This document shows positions 26,460-35,859 of a stretch of DNA of 64,000 nucleotides, in pieces; position 1 is the first letter of the stretch, and every line of letters begins with the position of its first letter. The notes beneath the pieces are model-generated. The model was given only the letters and a program-made list of their open reading frames with translations, made no database searches and was not told where the DNA came from. The DNA is from CALINF01 sp039980455 (GTDB lineage Bacteria; Pseudomonadota; Gammaproteobacteria; Pseudomonadales; Halieaceae), in assembly GCA_039980455.1 (NCBI GenBank), contig JBDXCG010000005.1, positions 124,001 through 188,000 of the forward strand, given 5' to 3'. The position numbers and the translations under genes were made by a program.

Positions 26460-28481
26460 ATGCTCAATCAGGACTCCCTCGCCCAGCTCAAGGGATTGAA
26501 AACCAAGATGGAGGCCGAGAAGGAAAGTGCCGAGGCCGTCGTCAAAGGCACCCAGGCTCGCTACGGCTTTGCCGTTCTGGATGATGGTAGGGAGATCTTT
26601 ATTCCGCCAGATGAAATGCTTAAAGCGTTTCCAAGTGACCGGGTCAGGGTGTGTATCCGCCCCAGCAAAGACAACAAGACCATCGCCGATATTGAACGAC
26701 TCGTCAGCAGCCCGCTTAGCGAGTTCACAGGCCGCTGCGTACGAAAAGGGAAAGCAATCTTCGTCCAACCCGACCTTACACAACTTAAGCGCTGGTTGTT
26801 CATCCCCCCCCATGCGCGCAACGGTGTCAAGGAAGGCGATTTTATCCGCTGCGCCATATTGAGGCACCCCATCAAGGACGGAAAACCCCAGGCCAAAGTC
26901 CTTGAGGTGCTGGGGAATACCTCAACGCCAGGCATTGAGAATACCTACTCGATAGCTCGCTTCGGATTGAAAGGTGAGTGGAGTGGAGCCAGTAAAAATG
27001 AGCTGCAACAGCGTCTGGAGTCGTTTGACCCGCTAAAAACCGGCCAGCGCAGAGACCTGACCGACCTGGAGTTTGTCACAATCGATGCAGCAAAAACGCA
27101 GGATATCGACGACGCACTCTACGCAGACATTAGCAGTGATGGCTGGACATTGTTTGTCGCGATAGCCGACCCAACAGCGTATATCCCTGCCGACTCAGCG
27201 TTAAGAAAAGAGGTCGCGGAGCACGGCACCTCAGTCTATTTCCACGGCAACGTGCTGCCTATGCTACCCGACGCGCTGTCGCAGGATACTTGCGCACTAT
27301 CGGAAGGCGACAACAGGCCCGCGCTGGTCTGCAAAATCGCTGTTTCTGACAGCGGTGAAGTCGGCGAGTTTGAGTTTATCGAAGCCACTATTCGATCACG
27401 TGCAAAGCTGTCCTATTACGGTGTCGACCGATACTTGTCAGGACAGTACGACGAGCTGATGAGCCATGCGACTCCACTGGAAGCGCTTTATCAGGTCTAC
27501 AGGGCCTTACGCGGACGGCGCGAACAGCACGAGCTCGTCATGGAGGATCGCAGTGAATATCGCTGGATACTCAATGACAGCAAGCAGATTGAGACAATAG
27601 AGTCCTACGAAAAACTGCTGTCACAGAAGCTGGTTGAAGAGTGCATGGTTGCAACGAATCGGTGCGCGGCCCGCTTCCTTACTGAGCACAGCGCCAGCGG
27701 CCCGTTTGTTAGTCACCCGGGGTTTCGCTCTGACCGAATCGATGAGGCGAAGAAATTCCTCGACATGCATGCCCCGGAAGTCGCCACAGAAGCGCTCGAC
27801 ACAGTTGCAGGTTATAGAACCGTGATGCAGCACTTGTCTACTTCCACCAGCGCGCTTCCATTGCGCGCCATGGTAAATCGACTTCTGACTCGAGCAGAAC
27901 TGGTCACCAATAGCGCCCCTCACATGGGTATGGCGCTGGCGAGCTACACAAACTGTACCTCGCCTCTGCGAAGGTATGTGGACTTCCTCGTACACCTGCA
28001 GATTAAATCGACACTCCAAGGGCAATCAAACGAACTGGTTGATCAGCAGGAGCTCGTCGCGCTGGCAGACAAAATTGCTAGTACCAGAGCTGCAACAACA
28101 ATGGCAGAACACTGGCTGGCCGGAAATTATCTGGCGCGCACAAGTGCCAAAGGCAGCACGTTGAGCGGCAAGATATCCCATATCAACAGCAGTGGATTCA
28201 ATGTGCGTCTTTCGAGTTCAGGGCTTGAAGGTTTTGTGGACCTGCGACAGGATCCGGAGAAATTCAGCTACGATAAGTGGACAGCAAGCCTTACGAGCAC
28301 AACCAGACGCTTCCAGCTGGATCAGCCCGTTGATGTCCAATTCAATGGCATTGATGAAGAGAAGCAATACCAGGCGAATTTTACACTGCTAGAGACGTGT
28401 GGGCTGAAGCCTCCAAAGGTAGAGGCCGCGCAAGACAAATCGACAGAAAAAACGACTGCAGGCAGTGATAACACTCCCTGA
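26460..28481 (+). CDS. rnb: Exoribonuclease II family protein
   Basis: The enzyme degrades single-stranded RNA from the 3' end. The 673 residues have N-terminal cold-shock-like domains (about 25-170), the RNB catalytic domain (about 200-530) with the metal-binding acidic group in DAAKTQDIDDALYAD, and a C-terminal S1 domain (KISHINSSGFNVRLSSSGLEGFVDL). The length fits RNase II better than RNase R, which usually has a long basic tail; this one ends in a short acidic and Thr-rich tail. The ATG lacks a clear ribosome site. Confidence 0.88.
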   Translation: MLNQDSLAQLKGLKTKMEAEKESAEAVVKGTQARYGFAVLDDGREIFIPPDEMLKAFPSDRVRVCIRPSKDNKTIADIERLVSSPLSEFTGRCVRKGKAIFVQPDLTQLKRWLFIPPHARNGVKEGDFIRCAILRHPIKDGKPQAKVLEVLGNTSTPGIENTYSIARFGLKGEWSGASKNELQQRLESFDPLKTGQRRDLTDLEFVTIDAAKTQDIDDALYADISSDGWTLFVAIADPTAYIPADSALRKEVAEHGTSVYFHGNVLPMLPDALSQDTCALSEGDNRPALVCKIAVSDSGEVGEFEFIEATIRSRAKLSYYGVDRYLSGQYDELMSHATPLEALYQVYRALRGRREQHELVMEDRSEYRWILNDSKQIETIESYEKLLSQKLVEECMVATNRCAARFLTEHSASGPFVSHPGFRSDRIDEAKKFLDMHAPEVATEALDTVAGYRTVMQHLSTSTSALPLRAMVNRLLTRAELVTNSAPHMGMALASYTNCTSPLRRYVDFLVHLQIKSTLQGQSNELVDQQELVALADKIASTRAATTMAEHWLAGNYLARTSAKGSTLSGKISHINSSGFNVRLSSSGLEGFVDLRQDPEKFSYDKWTASLTSTTRRFQLDQPVDVQFNGIDEEKQYQANFTLLETCGLKPPKVEAAQDKSTEKTTAGSDNTP

Positions 28482-28496
28482 TTGGACGTTGGAAGA

Positions 28497-28811
28497 CTAG
28501 GCGTTTTTGCTGGAGTGCACCACGGCAGCTGGTGTTTCTGTGACAAAAGCTGGTACGGGTGATGCCAACTGTTGTTGCACATCGGCAACCAGATGAATCA
28601 TTTCCGCAACGCCCAAAGCCCGCAGATATCCACCCATGTCGCCATGACTATCAAATGCTACGTTGGCGTCAGCCGAGCGCAGCGCCTGAATAATTAGCAA
28701 CTCCTGGCTGCTGTATAGAGCACTTTCGCCAAAGATAAGTTTGGTGAACGTATCGACGATTGCCATCTCACTCACGCCGTTTGTTTGTTTCTTCAAATAT
28801 GCCCGCTGCAT
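28497..28811 (-). CDS. Conserved-looking small protein of unknown function
   Basis: The product is 104 residues when the ATG at 28811 is used. That start has GGGAAG just upstream and drops an unlikely N-terminal extension. The body (FTKLIFGESALYSSQELLIIQALRSADANVAF, then GGYLRALGVAEMIHLV) is predicted helical, with a Pro/Val/Ala-rich tail. There is no signal peptide or membrane helix. I do not recognise the family. It converges with rnb, 15 bases apart, and is in the same direction as asnS. Confidence 0.5.
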   Translation of the reverse strand: MQRAYLKKQTNGVSEMAIVDTFTKLIFGESALYSSQELLIIQALRSADANVAFDSHGDMGGYLRALGVAEMIHLVADVQQQLASPVPAFVTETPAAVVHSSKNA

Positions 28812-29000
28812 AACGCTTCCCTGTCTGGTGAATCGCATCCTTGGCGAATCAACTGCCTTAGTCACTATAAGTATGGACCAGAGAAACACCCCTGCTGGTC
28901 AAATAATAGGCAATATTTCACAAATTAAGCGGGGAAATAGCGAAACTCCCCCAATTTGGGTCACGTTTCGTCATCCGACAGGGTATTCACAAGGCGTTTA

Positions 29001-29021
29001 GGGGGTACGGCAAGTACCCCC
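29001..29021 (-). terminator. Stem-loop just after asnS
   Basis: GGGGGTAC (29001-29008) pairs perfectly with GTACCCCC (29014-29021) around a five-base loop. It lies about 13 bases beyond the asnS stop, where an intrinsic terminator would be expected. The stem is strong, but the following bases on the minus strand (TAAACG) are not a T-run, so it may stabilise the 3' end or need Rho. Confidence 0.5.
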
Positions 29022-29034
29022 ATGAAGTGTTAAA

Positions 29035-30432
29035 TCAGAAGTGCGCGCTGCCGGGTGTACGGGGGAAAGGAATGGCATCCCGCACGTTTTCCATGCCAGT
29101 AACGTAATTGAGGAGGCGCTCAAAGCCCAGGCCAAACCCCGCATGTGGCACAGTGCCGAAGCGTCGGAGATCACGATACCACCAGAGTTCGTCGCGCAAA
29201 TGCGCATCCATTCGAGCATCAAGAACATCCAGCCGCTCTTCACGCTGACTGCCACCGATAATTTCACCGATGCCCGGCGCCAATACATCCATCGCGGCCA
29301 CGGTTTTGTCATCGTCGTTCAAACGCATATAGAACGCCTTAATATCTTTGGGGTAGTTCATCACAACAACCGGACGCCCGATATGCTTCTCCGCCAGATA
29401 GCGTTCATGCTCTGACGCCATATCTACGCCCCACTCAACCGGGAACTCAAATTTCTCTCCGCTATTTTTCAGTATCTCGATAGCTTCGGTATACTCGACT
29501 CGCTCAAAATTACTGTCCACCACGGTACGCAGTCGATCGATCACAGTGTTATCTATTCGCTGCTGAAAGAAGGCCATGTCGTCTTCACATTCGTCCAGCA
29601 CTCGGCTGAAGACATGCTTCAACAATGACTCGGCCAGATCTGCGTTGTCATTAAGGTCAGCAAACGCAATCTCGGGCTCCACCATCCAGAATTCCGCCAG
29701 ATGGCGACTGGTATTGGAATTTTCAGCGCGGAAGGTAGGACCAAATGTATAGACCTTGCTCATTGCAAGGCAGTAAGACTCCACTTCAAGCTGGCCGCTA
29801 ACGGTTAAAAAGGCGTCGCCGGCGAAAAAGTCCTCGCTATAGTCAATGTCTCCCTTATCAGTACGCGGAAGATTAGTCATATCCAGAGTACTTACCCGAA
29901 ACAGCTCACCCGCACCCTCACAATCGCTCCCGGTGATGATGGGCGTATTAATCCAGTTAAAGCCTTCGGTGTGAAAATAGTTGTGGATAGCGTTAGCTAG
30001 CGTCGTACGAACCCGCGTAATGGCACCAAAGGTATTAGTGCGCGGGCGCAAGTGCGCCTGTGTTCGCAAGTATTCAAAGGTATGTCGCTTCTTGGCAATT
30101 GGGTAGCTCTCGGCATCATCCACCCAGCCTACAACTTCAACTTTTGTCGCCTGAATCTCTACACTCTGCCCTTTCCCCTGCGATTCAACCAGTTCACCAG
30201 AGACAATGACTGAGCAGCCCGTGGACAACTTCAAAATCTCGTCTTCGTAGTTCGACAGTTCGTTCGGGACAACTGCTTGAATGGCATCAAATGCCGAGCC
30301 ATCGTGCACTGCCAAAAATGAGATGCCCGCTTTGGAATCTCGCTTACTGCGCAGCCACCCCTTAACGGTAACGTTCTTACCCAGTTGGTCTTGGGCTTTT
30401 AGAGCTGCAGCTACAGACAAAAAATCAGACAT
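29035..30432 (-). CDS. asnS: Asparagine--tRNA ligase
   Basis: AsnRS charges tRNA-Asn directly, so this organism does not depend only on the transamidation route. The 465 residues show the N-terminal OB-fold anticodon domain (VTVKGWLRSKRDSKAGISFL), class II motif 2 (FRAENSNTSRHLAEFWM) and motif 3 (GFGLGFERLL). The length fits bacterial AsnRS and nothing is missing. Confidence 0.97.
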   Translation of the reverse strand: MSDFLSVAAALKAQDQLGKNVTVKGWLRSKRDSKAGISFLAVHDGSAFDAIQAVVPNELSNYEDEILKLSTGCSVIVSGELVESQGKGQSVEIQATKVEVVGWVDDAESYPIAKKRHTFEYLRTQAHLRPRTNTFGAITRVRTTLANAIHNYFHTEGFNWINTPIITGSDCEGAGELFRVSTLDMTNLPRTDKGDIDYSEDFFAGDAFLTVSGQLEVESYCLAMSKVYTFGPTFRAENSNTSRHLAEFWMVEPEIAFADLNDNADLAESLLKHVFSRVLDECEDDMAFFQQRIDNTVIDRLRTVVDSNFERVEYTEAIEILKNSGEKFEFPVEWGVDMASEHERYLAEKHIGRPVVVMNYPKDIKAFYMRLNDDDKTVAAMDVLAPGIGEIIGGSQREERLDVLDARMDAHLRDELWWYRDLRRFGTVPHAGFGLGFERLLNYVTGMENVRDAIPFPRTPGSAHF

Positions 30433-30494
30433 GGAATCAAGATCCTGAAGGTGTTCGAGTTGCCGCGCAGGATACCGAAATGCCTGACACAGGG

Positions 30495-31091
30495 CTACCG
30501 TGCTATACGCGTTATCTTGCTGCCTTCCAGGCTAAGATCACCCATAAGGCCTTGGTTAGAAAAAATGAATCCCAGAACGGGTTGGCGCCACTGGGAACTA
30601 TCTAATTTGCCGCCCTTACCCAGTTTCACCACCGCCACGCTGGAATCTACGCCTACCTCCCAGCCTTGTCCCGACTGAAAGGTGGAAAGCGCATCTTCGG
30701 ACATAAACAAGATGGCTTCTGACTTGGTCTGAGCACCCAGCTGCAAGCCAAAACTTGCACCAGCAGTAGAATAGTAGCCTGTGCTGACGCCGTTCACGCG
30801 CAACACACCCTCACCGTATTGTGCGCCTACACCAAACCCCATCTTCACTATGTGAGGAAACACGAGTACGCCCTTGGCTTTATCTAATAACTCTTTGGAT
30901 TCAGGGGCATGTTCAATCAGTAGCGCTATCGCCTTGGTAGTGTTGCTCTCGATGGTCTCCTTGGACTCGGCCAACGCGAGCTTCCCATGCAGGAGTGCTA
31001 CTACGAGTACAGCAAACAACAATGCCGTGCGAACACCATGCACAGACAGTATTTGGAGAGAGCGTATTGCGAGCGGGGTAACATTGAACAT
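30495..31091 (-). CDS. SYLF (Ysc84-type) lipid-binding domain protein, secreted
   Basis: The start is placed at the ATG at 31091, which gives a signal-like N-terminus with a hydrophobic core (TALLFAVLVVALLHGKLALA). The remainder is a SYLF domain: LLDKAKGVLVFPHIVKMGFGVGAQYGEGVL, GYYSTAGASFGLQLGAQTKSEAILFM and VGVDSSVAVVKLGKGG. Bacterial SYLF proteins are thought to associate with lipids in the periplasm or outer membrane, with no fixed enzyme activity. The longer frame upstream would overlap the neighbouring TPR lipoprotein gene and has no support. It follows that gene on the same strand. Confidence 0.85.
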   Translation of the reverse strand: MFNVTPLAIRSLQILSVHGVRTALLFAVLVVALLHGKLALAESKETIESNTTKAIALLIEHAPESKELLDKAKGVLVFPHIVKMGFGVGAQYGEGVLRVNGVSTGYYSTAGASFGLQLGAQTKSEAILFMSEDALSTFQSGQGWEVGVDSSVAVVKLGKGGKLDSSQWRQPVLGFIFSNQGLMGDLSLEGSKITRIAR

Positions 31092-31158
31092 TAGGCTGTA
31101 TCCAAAACTCAACGAGCGATCATAATAGCGTGCATCGAACGTTGGTGCAGCCCCACAC

Positions 31159-32358
31159 TCAGTGAGCGGCGAGCTGCTCGCGGCGCACCGCCTCCAGATG
31201 CAATCGGTATGTATCAACATCCGCTCTGAGCTGGGCTTGCGCAATAGCACGCTCGATGTACAGCGTCGCGCTGTCGAAGTCATCCAGCTTAAAGTGAATG
31301 ATGCCCACGGAGTAAAGCAACCTGCTGTCATCTGGTTTGAGTGCTAATGCCTTCTCGTAGTGCTCCAGTGCCAGTGGAATGTCACCTGCCTCACCGGCTT
31401 TGTCTCCCAGCCATGCATGATAATACGGGTTAGACGTGCGGTATCGCTCAACCCGCTCCACCCAGTAATTGCGCTCTTCATCACGCCCCATCTTTTCATA
31501 CAGTACAACCAGGTTATTCATCGCCGAGCGGTCTTGTGAGTCCAGCTGTAGCGCTCTGAAATAGCTCTTCTCAGCAGCGTCATGCTGATCGGACACCCTA
31601 TAGATAGCTCCCATGTTCACCCATAAATGCCCCATTTCGGGGCTCAACTGCAGGGCCTTCGCGCCGTTCAGCCACGCTGTTTCGATATCTTCCTCGGCCA
31701 GCGCCGTCATCGCAATATTGTTGTGGTAAAGAGCGGCCCCTTCGGCGTCTTTGAGCGTCCGTGAACCCGTAATGTCACGGGACTGCAGCGGATCAATATC
31801 CACCATATACTGCTGACCATCGCGCATGATCACCAAGACATTAACGTGTAGCCTGACTGCAACCCGCTCGCCCATGCGAGTCCATTGGGGCCTCACTTCC
31901 AACCATTGGTAACGCGCGTTGAGGCCCGCTTCGCGGGCCATGGCAACAAAGAAATTCGCGTACGCCAAACAATTAGCCGTGCCGCGGTAAAACACTTCCT
32001 GCGCTGAGCCATCGCCAAACGGGTCGTATTGCATGCCCAGCATGCTCTCGCTCTTAACCGACTGGTGCAGGTTGACCAAACGCTGCTTCTCGTTGGTTCT
32101 TTTTCCGCCAAAGGCCCGAACCCAGTCTTTCATCTCCGGCGTCATAGCCAGTAGGTCCGGGGTTACGATGCGTTGGGAAACGTCCTCGACAGTCAACACT
32201 GTGTCATCGAGATAGAGTGGAGAGAGTTCTGCCACCGTATAGGCAGGGGGGCCGCTGCTTGCGCAACCTGTCAGCACACACATCGCTACAATTACACCGC
32301 CACCGAGGCTGAGCCATCGCCTGTGTATGAACCGTGTAACTTCTCTGTGACCTGCCAT
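31159..32358 (-). CDS. Lipoprotein with transglutaminase-like and TPR domains
   Basis: The 399-residue product starts at the ATG at 32358 after GGAGGG. It has a lipoprotein signal (VAMCVLTGC, then ASS), then a transglutaminase-like papain fold with the likely catalytic Cys in GTANCLAYANFFVAMAREAGL, the His in RLHVNVLV and an Asp in MVDIDPLQ. Several TPR repeats follow (for example AAEKSYFRALQLDSQDRSAMNNLVVLYEKMG and ALEHYEKALALKPDDS). It is probably anchored to the envelope and acts on or organises other proteins. The catalytic role is inferred from fold only. Confidence 0.8.
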   Translation of the reverse strand: MAGHREVTRFIHRRWLSLGGGVIVAMCVLTGCASSGPPAYTVAELSPLYLDDTVLTVEDVSQRIVTPDLLAMTPEMKDWVRAFGGKRTNEKQRLVNLHQSVKSESMLGMQYDPFGDGSAQEVFYRGTANCLAYANFFVAMAREAGLNARYQWLEVRPQWTRMGERVAVRLHVNVLVIMRDGQQYMVDIDPLQSRDITGSRTLKDAEGAALYHNNIAMTALAEEDIETAWLNGAKALQLSPEMGHLWVNMGAIYRVSDQHDAAEKSYFRALQLDSQDRSAMNNLVVLYEKMGRDEERNYWVERVERYRTSNPYYHAWLGDKAGEAGDIPLALEHYEKALALKPDDSRLLYSVGIIHFKLDDFDSATLYIERAIAQAQLRADVDTYRLHLEAVRREQLAAH

Positions 32359-32414
32359 ATTACCCTCCGCCTGTCGAAACAGACTTCGGTCAGTATAGCC
32401 CACTAAGCTGTATG

Positions 32415-32891
32415 TCAGCCAAATTGTAGCTGCATAAACAAATCAGCCATTGCTTCAATATAGTGGACATCATCTGGACTGAATCGATCTAAAAGAGGAC
32501 TGTCTACATCCAACACGCCAAAAGGAGTAGTCGCCGCCACCAGCGGTACCACAACCTCCGAACGAGAGCGGACATCACAGGCAATGTGCCCTTCAAACGC
32601 CAATACATCGGGCACTACCTGGGTTTGCAGACTCGCCATCGCGCTGCCACAAACCCCCCTACCTAATGGAATTCGCACGCAGGCGGGCAGCCCCTGAAAC
32701 GGACCCAGCACCAACTCGTTGTCTTGAAGAAAATAGAACCCCAGCCAATTGATATTTGAGAACTGGGCATTCAGCAACGCGGTAAAGTTTGAGGCATTTG
32801 CGATGAGGTCGGTCTCTTCCGACATGAGGCCCCTCAACTGCAAACGAGCATCATCCAGCGACAGACCCTGGGGAGATTCAGTGATAGTCAT
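32415..32891 (-). CDS. msrC: Free methionine-(R)-sulfoxide reductase
   Basis: This GAF-fold enzyme reduces free methionine-R-sulfoxide with thioredoxin electrons. The three redox cysteines lie at 71, 81 and 105 of the 158-residue form; the spacing of 10 and 24 equals that of the E. coli protein. The surrounding motifs are RGVCGSA, GHIACD and SEVVVPL. I chose the ATG at 32891 because GGGGGA is seven bases upstream; an ATG five codons earlier has no ribosome site. It sits next to cysH, another sulfur-related gene, though the two are separated by about 140 bases. Confidence 0.92.
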   Translation of the reverse strand: MTITESPQGLSLDDARLQLRGLMSEETDLIANASNFTALLNAQFSNINWLGFYFLQDNELVLGPFQGLPACVRIPLGRGVCGSAMASLQTQVVPDVLAFEGHIACDVRSRSEVVVPLVAATTPFGVLDVDSPLLDRFSPDDVHYIEAMADLFMQLQFG

Positions 32892-33028
32892 AATCGTGTC
32901 CCCCATTCATGAGACTCAATAGAGCAGTGTTCGCACTCTCAATACGCAGCATTGCGATTCTGGCGATAGGATAACTGTAACCGTTGGAATACTTTAACTG
33001 TGAACAGCCTTCTCACCGGCATACTGAC

Positions 33029-33658
33029 TCAGGCCGCTGTATGAAGACCGCATTCACGACCATCAAACACCTTGGTGGGGTCAAAATAATGCTTGCAGGT
33101 TGGCAGCGCATGCGTGCTCATATACTCATCAACATCAGTGTCAGACCAGTTAAATATAGGCGCTACTTTCACAATACCCCGACCGTCCATAGAAACAATA
33201 TCGAGCGTTTTACGGTGCTCTGTTTCTTCGCGTCGGATACCGGTCAACCAGATCTCAGGTTTGAATTCTTTCATGGCACGATCGAAAGGCTCAAGCTTCA
33301 CCTGCCGGGTAAATTCCTGATGACGCTCTTCCTCATCCACGGTGGGGATTCCTCCCATGATCGCGTTGCGCCGCTCGGAAGTTGTGAGAGGTGAATATAC
33401 GTGAAGATTCAGGTCGAGCTGCGCGATCAATTTTTCTGCCACCAAATACGTATCTCGCAGGTTATACCCGGTATCAACCCAAAGAGTGGGAACCCGGGGA
33501 TTAATCTCCGACACCAGATGCAACATCACGGCAGCATTACGACCCATGCTGGTTGTGGCAATCGTAGAGGCGTTAAGACCCAGCGCCCAGCGCACGATGT
33601 CCGCCGCGCTGGCTTCACGCAACGTATCGTTAACACTGTCCAAATCAATATCCAACAC
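33029..33658 (-). CDS. cysH: Phosphoadenylyl-sulfate reductase
   Basis: CysH reduces activated sulfate to sulfite in the assimilatory pathway. The C-terminal ECGLH contains the single catalytic cysteine. The double-Cys and CxxC iron-sulfur cysteines of APS reductases are absent, so PAPS is the likely substrate. Nucleotide-binding parts include STIATTSMGRNAAVML and WVDTGYNL. The start is uncertain: GTG at 33658 with GGA eight bases upstream gives 209 residues; an upstream TTG at 33727 has no support. No other cys genes are close. Confidence 0.9.
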   Translation of the reverse strand: MLDIDLDSVNDTLREASAADIVRWALGLNASTIATTSMGRNAAVMLHLVSEINPRVPTLWVDTGYNLRDTYLVAEKLIAQLDLNLHVYSPLTTSERRNAIMGGIPTVDEEERHQEFTRQVKLEPFDRAMKEFKPEIWLTGIRREETEHRKTLDIVSMDGRGIVKVAPIFNWSDTDVDEYMSTHALPTCKHYFDPTKVFDGRECGLHTAA

Positions 33659-33771
33659 GCACACAGTTCCAAAAGCTCTCAGTCGGCTGAAACTGTAATG
33701 AAACGAGCGCTCACTGACAAATAACAACGGATTCTATGGTTATGCTCCGCAGCCGGAGCGAATACAACCTG

Positions 33772-34569
33772 TCAGGCCGCTCGCGATAGCGCCTTTTCCA
33801 GTTCCTCATGTAACTCGATAAACTGGGCAGTGAGCTTGTGGCCAGGAGCAAGGTCGATCAAGGGGCGATGCTCCCGGTGCGACTCTTTCATCTTGACGGA
33901 GGTGTTGAGGTAGGTACCCAATACCGGATAACCCTCCTCCTTCAATTCGTCAACCAGTTCGCCCGGCAACCGGGCTTGCGAATTGAACTGGTTGATAACC
34001 ACTCCCTCGACTTCCAGTTCCGGGTTGTGGTCTTCCTGCAGTTCAGCAATGTTATCCATAAGCGAATACAGGCTCTGACGCGCAAAGCTATCGCAGTCAA
34101 ACGGTATGAGCAGCGAATCTGCCGCGATCAGCGCAGACTTGGAATAGAAGTTAAAATTGGGTGGCGTATCGATATAAACCCGATCATATTCCTCGGAGAG
34201 CTTGTCCAATGCATCACGCAACTTGTAGATCTTGTAGCGGGATTCGAGTTCCTTCTCCATTTGCGACAGCGCTGGGCTGGACGGCATCAGGTAGAGGTTT
34301 TCGTATCGGGTTTCCCAGACAAAAGAGTCCGGGTTCTGGCGCATTTTGCGTGAACCAACCGTCTGCTTGAACAGCCCCGCCACACCTTGCGCCTCTGCCG
34401 GAAATGCATCGGCGTCTATCTCACCCACGAGGTAGTGCGTGGTATTGCCCTGCACATCCAGATCTACGACAAGCGTTCGATACCCCAGCGCCGCACCGAT
34501 AGCAGCCAAATTACAGGTGATACTGGTCTTTCCAACACCCCCCTTTTGATTAAAAACTACGCGTCTCAT
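33772..34569 (-). CDS. ParA-family ATPase, orphan
   Basis: This is a 265-residue MinD/ParA P-loop ATPase with the deviant Walker A (KGGVGKTS), a Walker A' Asp (VVDLDVQGNTTHYL) and Walker B-like VYIDTPPNFN. The ATG at 34569 (MRRVVFNQKGG) is preferred over a GTG five codons earlier. No parB gene or parS-like repeat was seen nearby, so it may position a protein complex instead of DNA. The iron alcohol dehydrogenase gene lies upstream and cysH downstream; neither explains it. Confidence 0.88.
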   Translation of the reverse strand: MRRVVFNQKGGVGKTSITCNLAAIGAALGYRTLVVDLDVQGNTTHYLVGEIDADAFPAEAQGVAGLFKQTVGSRKMRQNPDSFVWETRYENLYLMPSSPALSQMEKELESRYKIYKLRDALDKLSEEYDRVYIDTPPNFNFYSKSALIAADSLLIPFDCDSFARQSLYSLMDNIAELQEDHNPELEVEGVVINQFNSQARLPGELVDELKEEGYPVLGTYLNTSVKMKESHREHRPLIDLAPGHKLTAQFIELHEELEKALSRAA

Positions 34570-34679
34570 GATTGGAAATACCACTTGAAAGAGGAAATAA
34601 AATCAGCCTCGAAGTCTAATGCCGAATGGTGGCTAATGTAAGCGTCGTAGGACGAGTACCGACTGAAATAACGCAGAAA

Positions 34680-35840
34680 TCAGGCCGCCCACACGCGTTT
34701 ATATAATTCAACGATATCTTCCGCCTGTGGAATCCGCGGGTTATTCGCCGGTGAGCCCGAAGCGAGCGCTTGCTCGGCCATCAGATCAAGCGAATCAAAC
34801 CAGACCGCCTCTTCGATGCCAAAATCTCCGGGAGAAGGCACCGACAAATCGTGGTTTAGCTGACGCAGCCCGCTCACCAATTTGTCCAGCGCACGCGTAT
34901 CATCGTCAGTATTGTCGGCCAACCCCATGACTCGCGCGCAGTGTGCATAGCGCGGCGCCGCATGCTCTACCGACCATGCGGTAATCTCGGGTAAGAGCAT
35001 GGCATTGCTAAGCCCATGCGGCACGTGAAACAACGCGCCGATGGGACGGCTCATACCGTGGATCAATGTGACTGACGCGTTGGCAAATGCCACACCACCC
35101 TGCGTTGCCGCCAGCATCATCGCTTCGCGCGCGCTGCGATTGTCGGGCTCGGCGCAGGCAGTGCGAATATTCTCTGCAATGGTTTTCATCGCCGTTAAAG
35201 CGATGCTATCGGTAAAGGGGTTTGCCTTACGACTAACATAGGCTTCCAGCGCATGACACAAACTATCAATACCGGTATCTGCAGTCAGTCGATACGGCAT
35301 GGTCATCGTCAACTCGAAATCCACCAGCGCCGCAACGGGCATCAATCCCAACCCCATGCAGAGCATTTTTTCCTGCGTCTGCGTGTCAGAGATCACCGCT
35401 ACGCGAGTGGCTTCTGACCCGGTGCCTGCGGTAGTAGGTATGGCGATCACCGGCAAGCCACTGTCTATCTGATATGGCACTTTGTAATCGCGCATAGGGC
35501 CATCAAGCAATGCCAGCACTGCCACGGCCTTGGCCGTATCCATGGAGCTGCCGCCGCCGAGCGCCACAACGCAGTCAAAATCACCCTCGCGAAGCACCGC
35601 AAGAGCGGCGTCCACGCTGTCAGTCGTGGGATCAGGTACACAGTCGCCAAACACACCCACTTCAATACCGGCATCAGTTAACGGCTCCATCACCCGCTCG
35701 CTGTACCCGCATTGCACTATATACGGATCAGTGACCAGCAGAGGCCGGCTTACGCCCAACTCACGCAGAGTCACCAGCAGCTCAGCGCTAGCGCCAGCGC
35801 CTACACGCAGGATTCGTGGAAGATTGATGTTTGCCGCCAT
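34680..35840 (-). CDS. Iron-containing alcohol dehydrogenase
   Basis: A group III NAD(P)-dependent dehydrogenase of 386 residues. The nucleotide site is GGGSSMDTAKA and the metal ligands are in ADTGIDSLCHALEAY and the two histidines of LIHGMSRPIGALFHVPHG. TTAGTGSEATR is the family's phosphate loop. GAGGA lies before the ATG. The substrate (short-chain or other alcohol, lactaldehyde or butanol types) cannot be told apart by sequence reading. It is a stand-alone gene between parA and an FKBP gene. Confidence 0.9.
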   Translation of the reverse strand: MAANINLPRILRVGAGASAELLVTLRELGVSRPLLVTDPYIVQCGYSERVMEPLTDAGIEVGVFGDCVPDPTTDSVDAALAVLREGDFDCVVALGGGSSMDTAKAVAVLALLDGPMRDYKVPYQIDSGLPVIAIPTTAGTGSEATRVAVISDTQTQEKMLCMGLGLMPVAALVDFELTMTMPYRLTADTGIDSLCHALEAYVSRKANPFTDSIALTAMKTIAENIRTACAEPDNRSAREAMMLAATQGGVAFANASVTLIHGMSRPIGALFHVPHGLSNAMLLPEITAWSVEHAAPRYAHCARVMGLADNTDDDTRALDKLVSGLRQLNHDLSVPSPGDFGIEEAVWFDSLDLMAEQALASGSPANNPRIPQAEDIVELYKRVWAA

Positions 35841-35859
35841 GATGCAGTCCTCGGACGTT

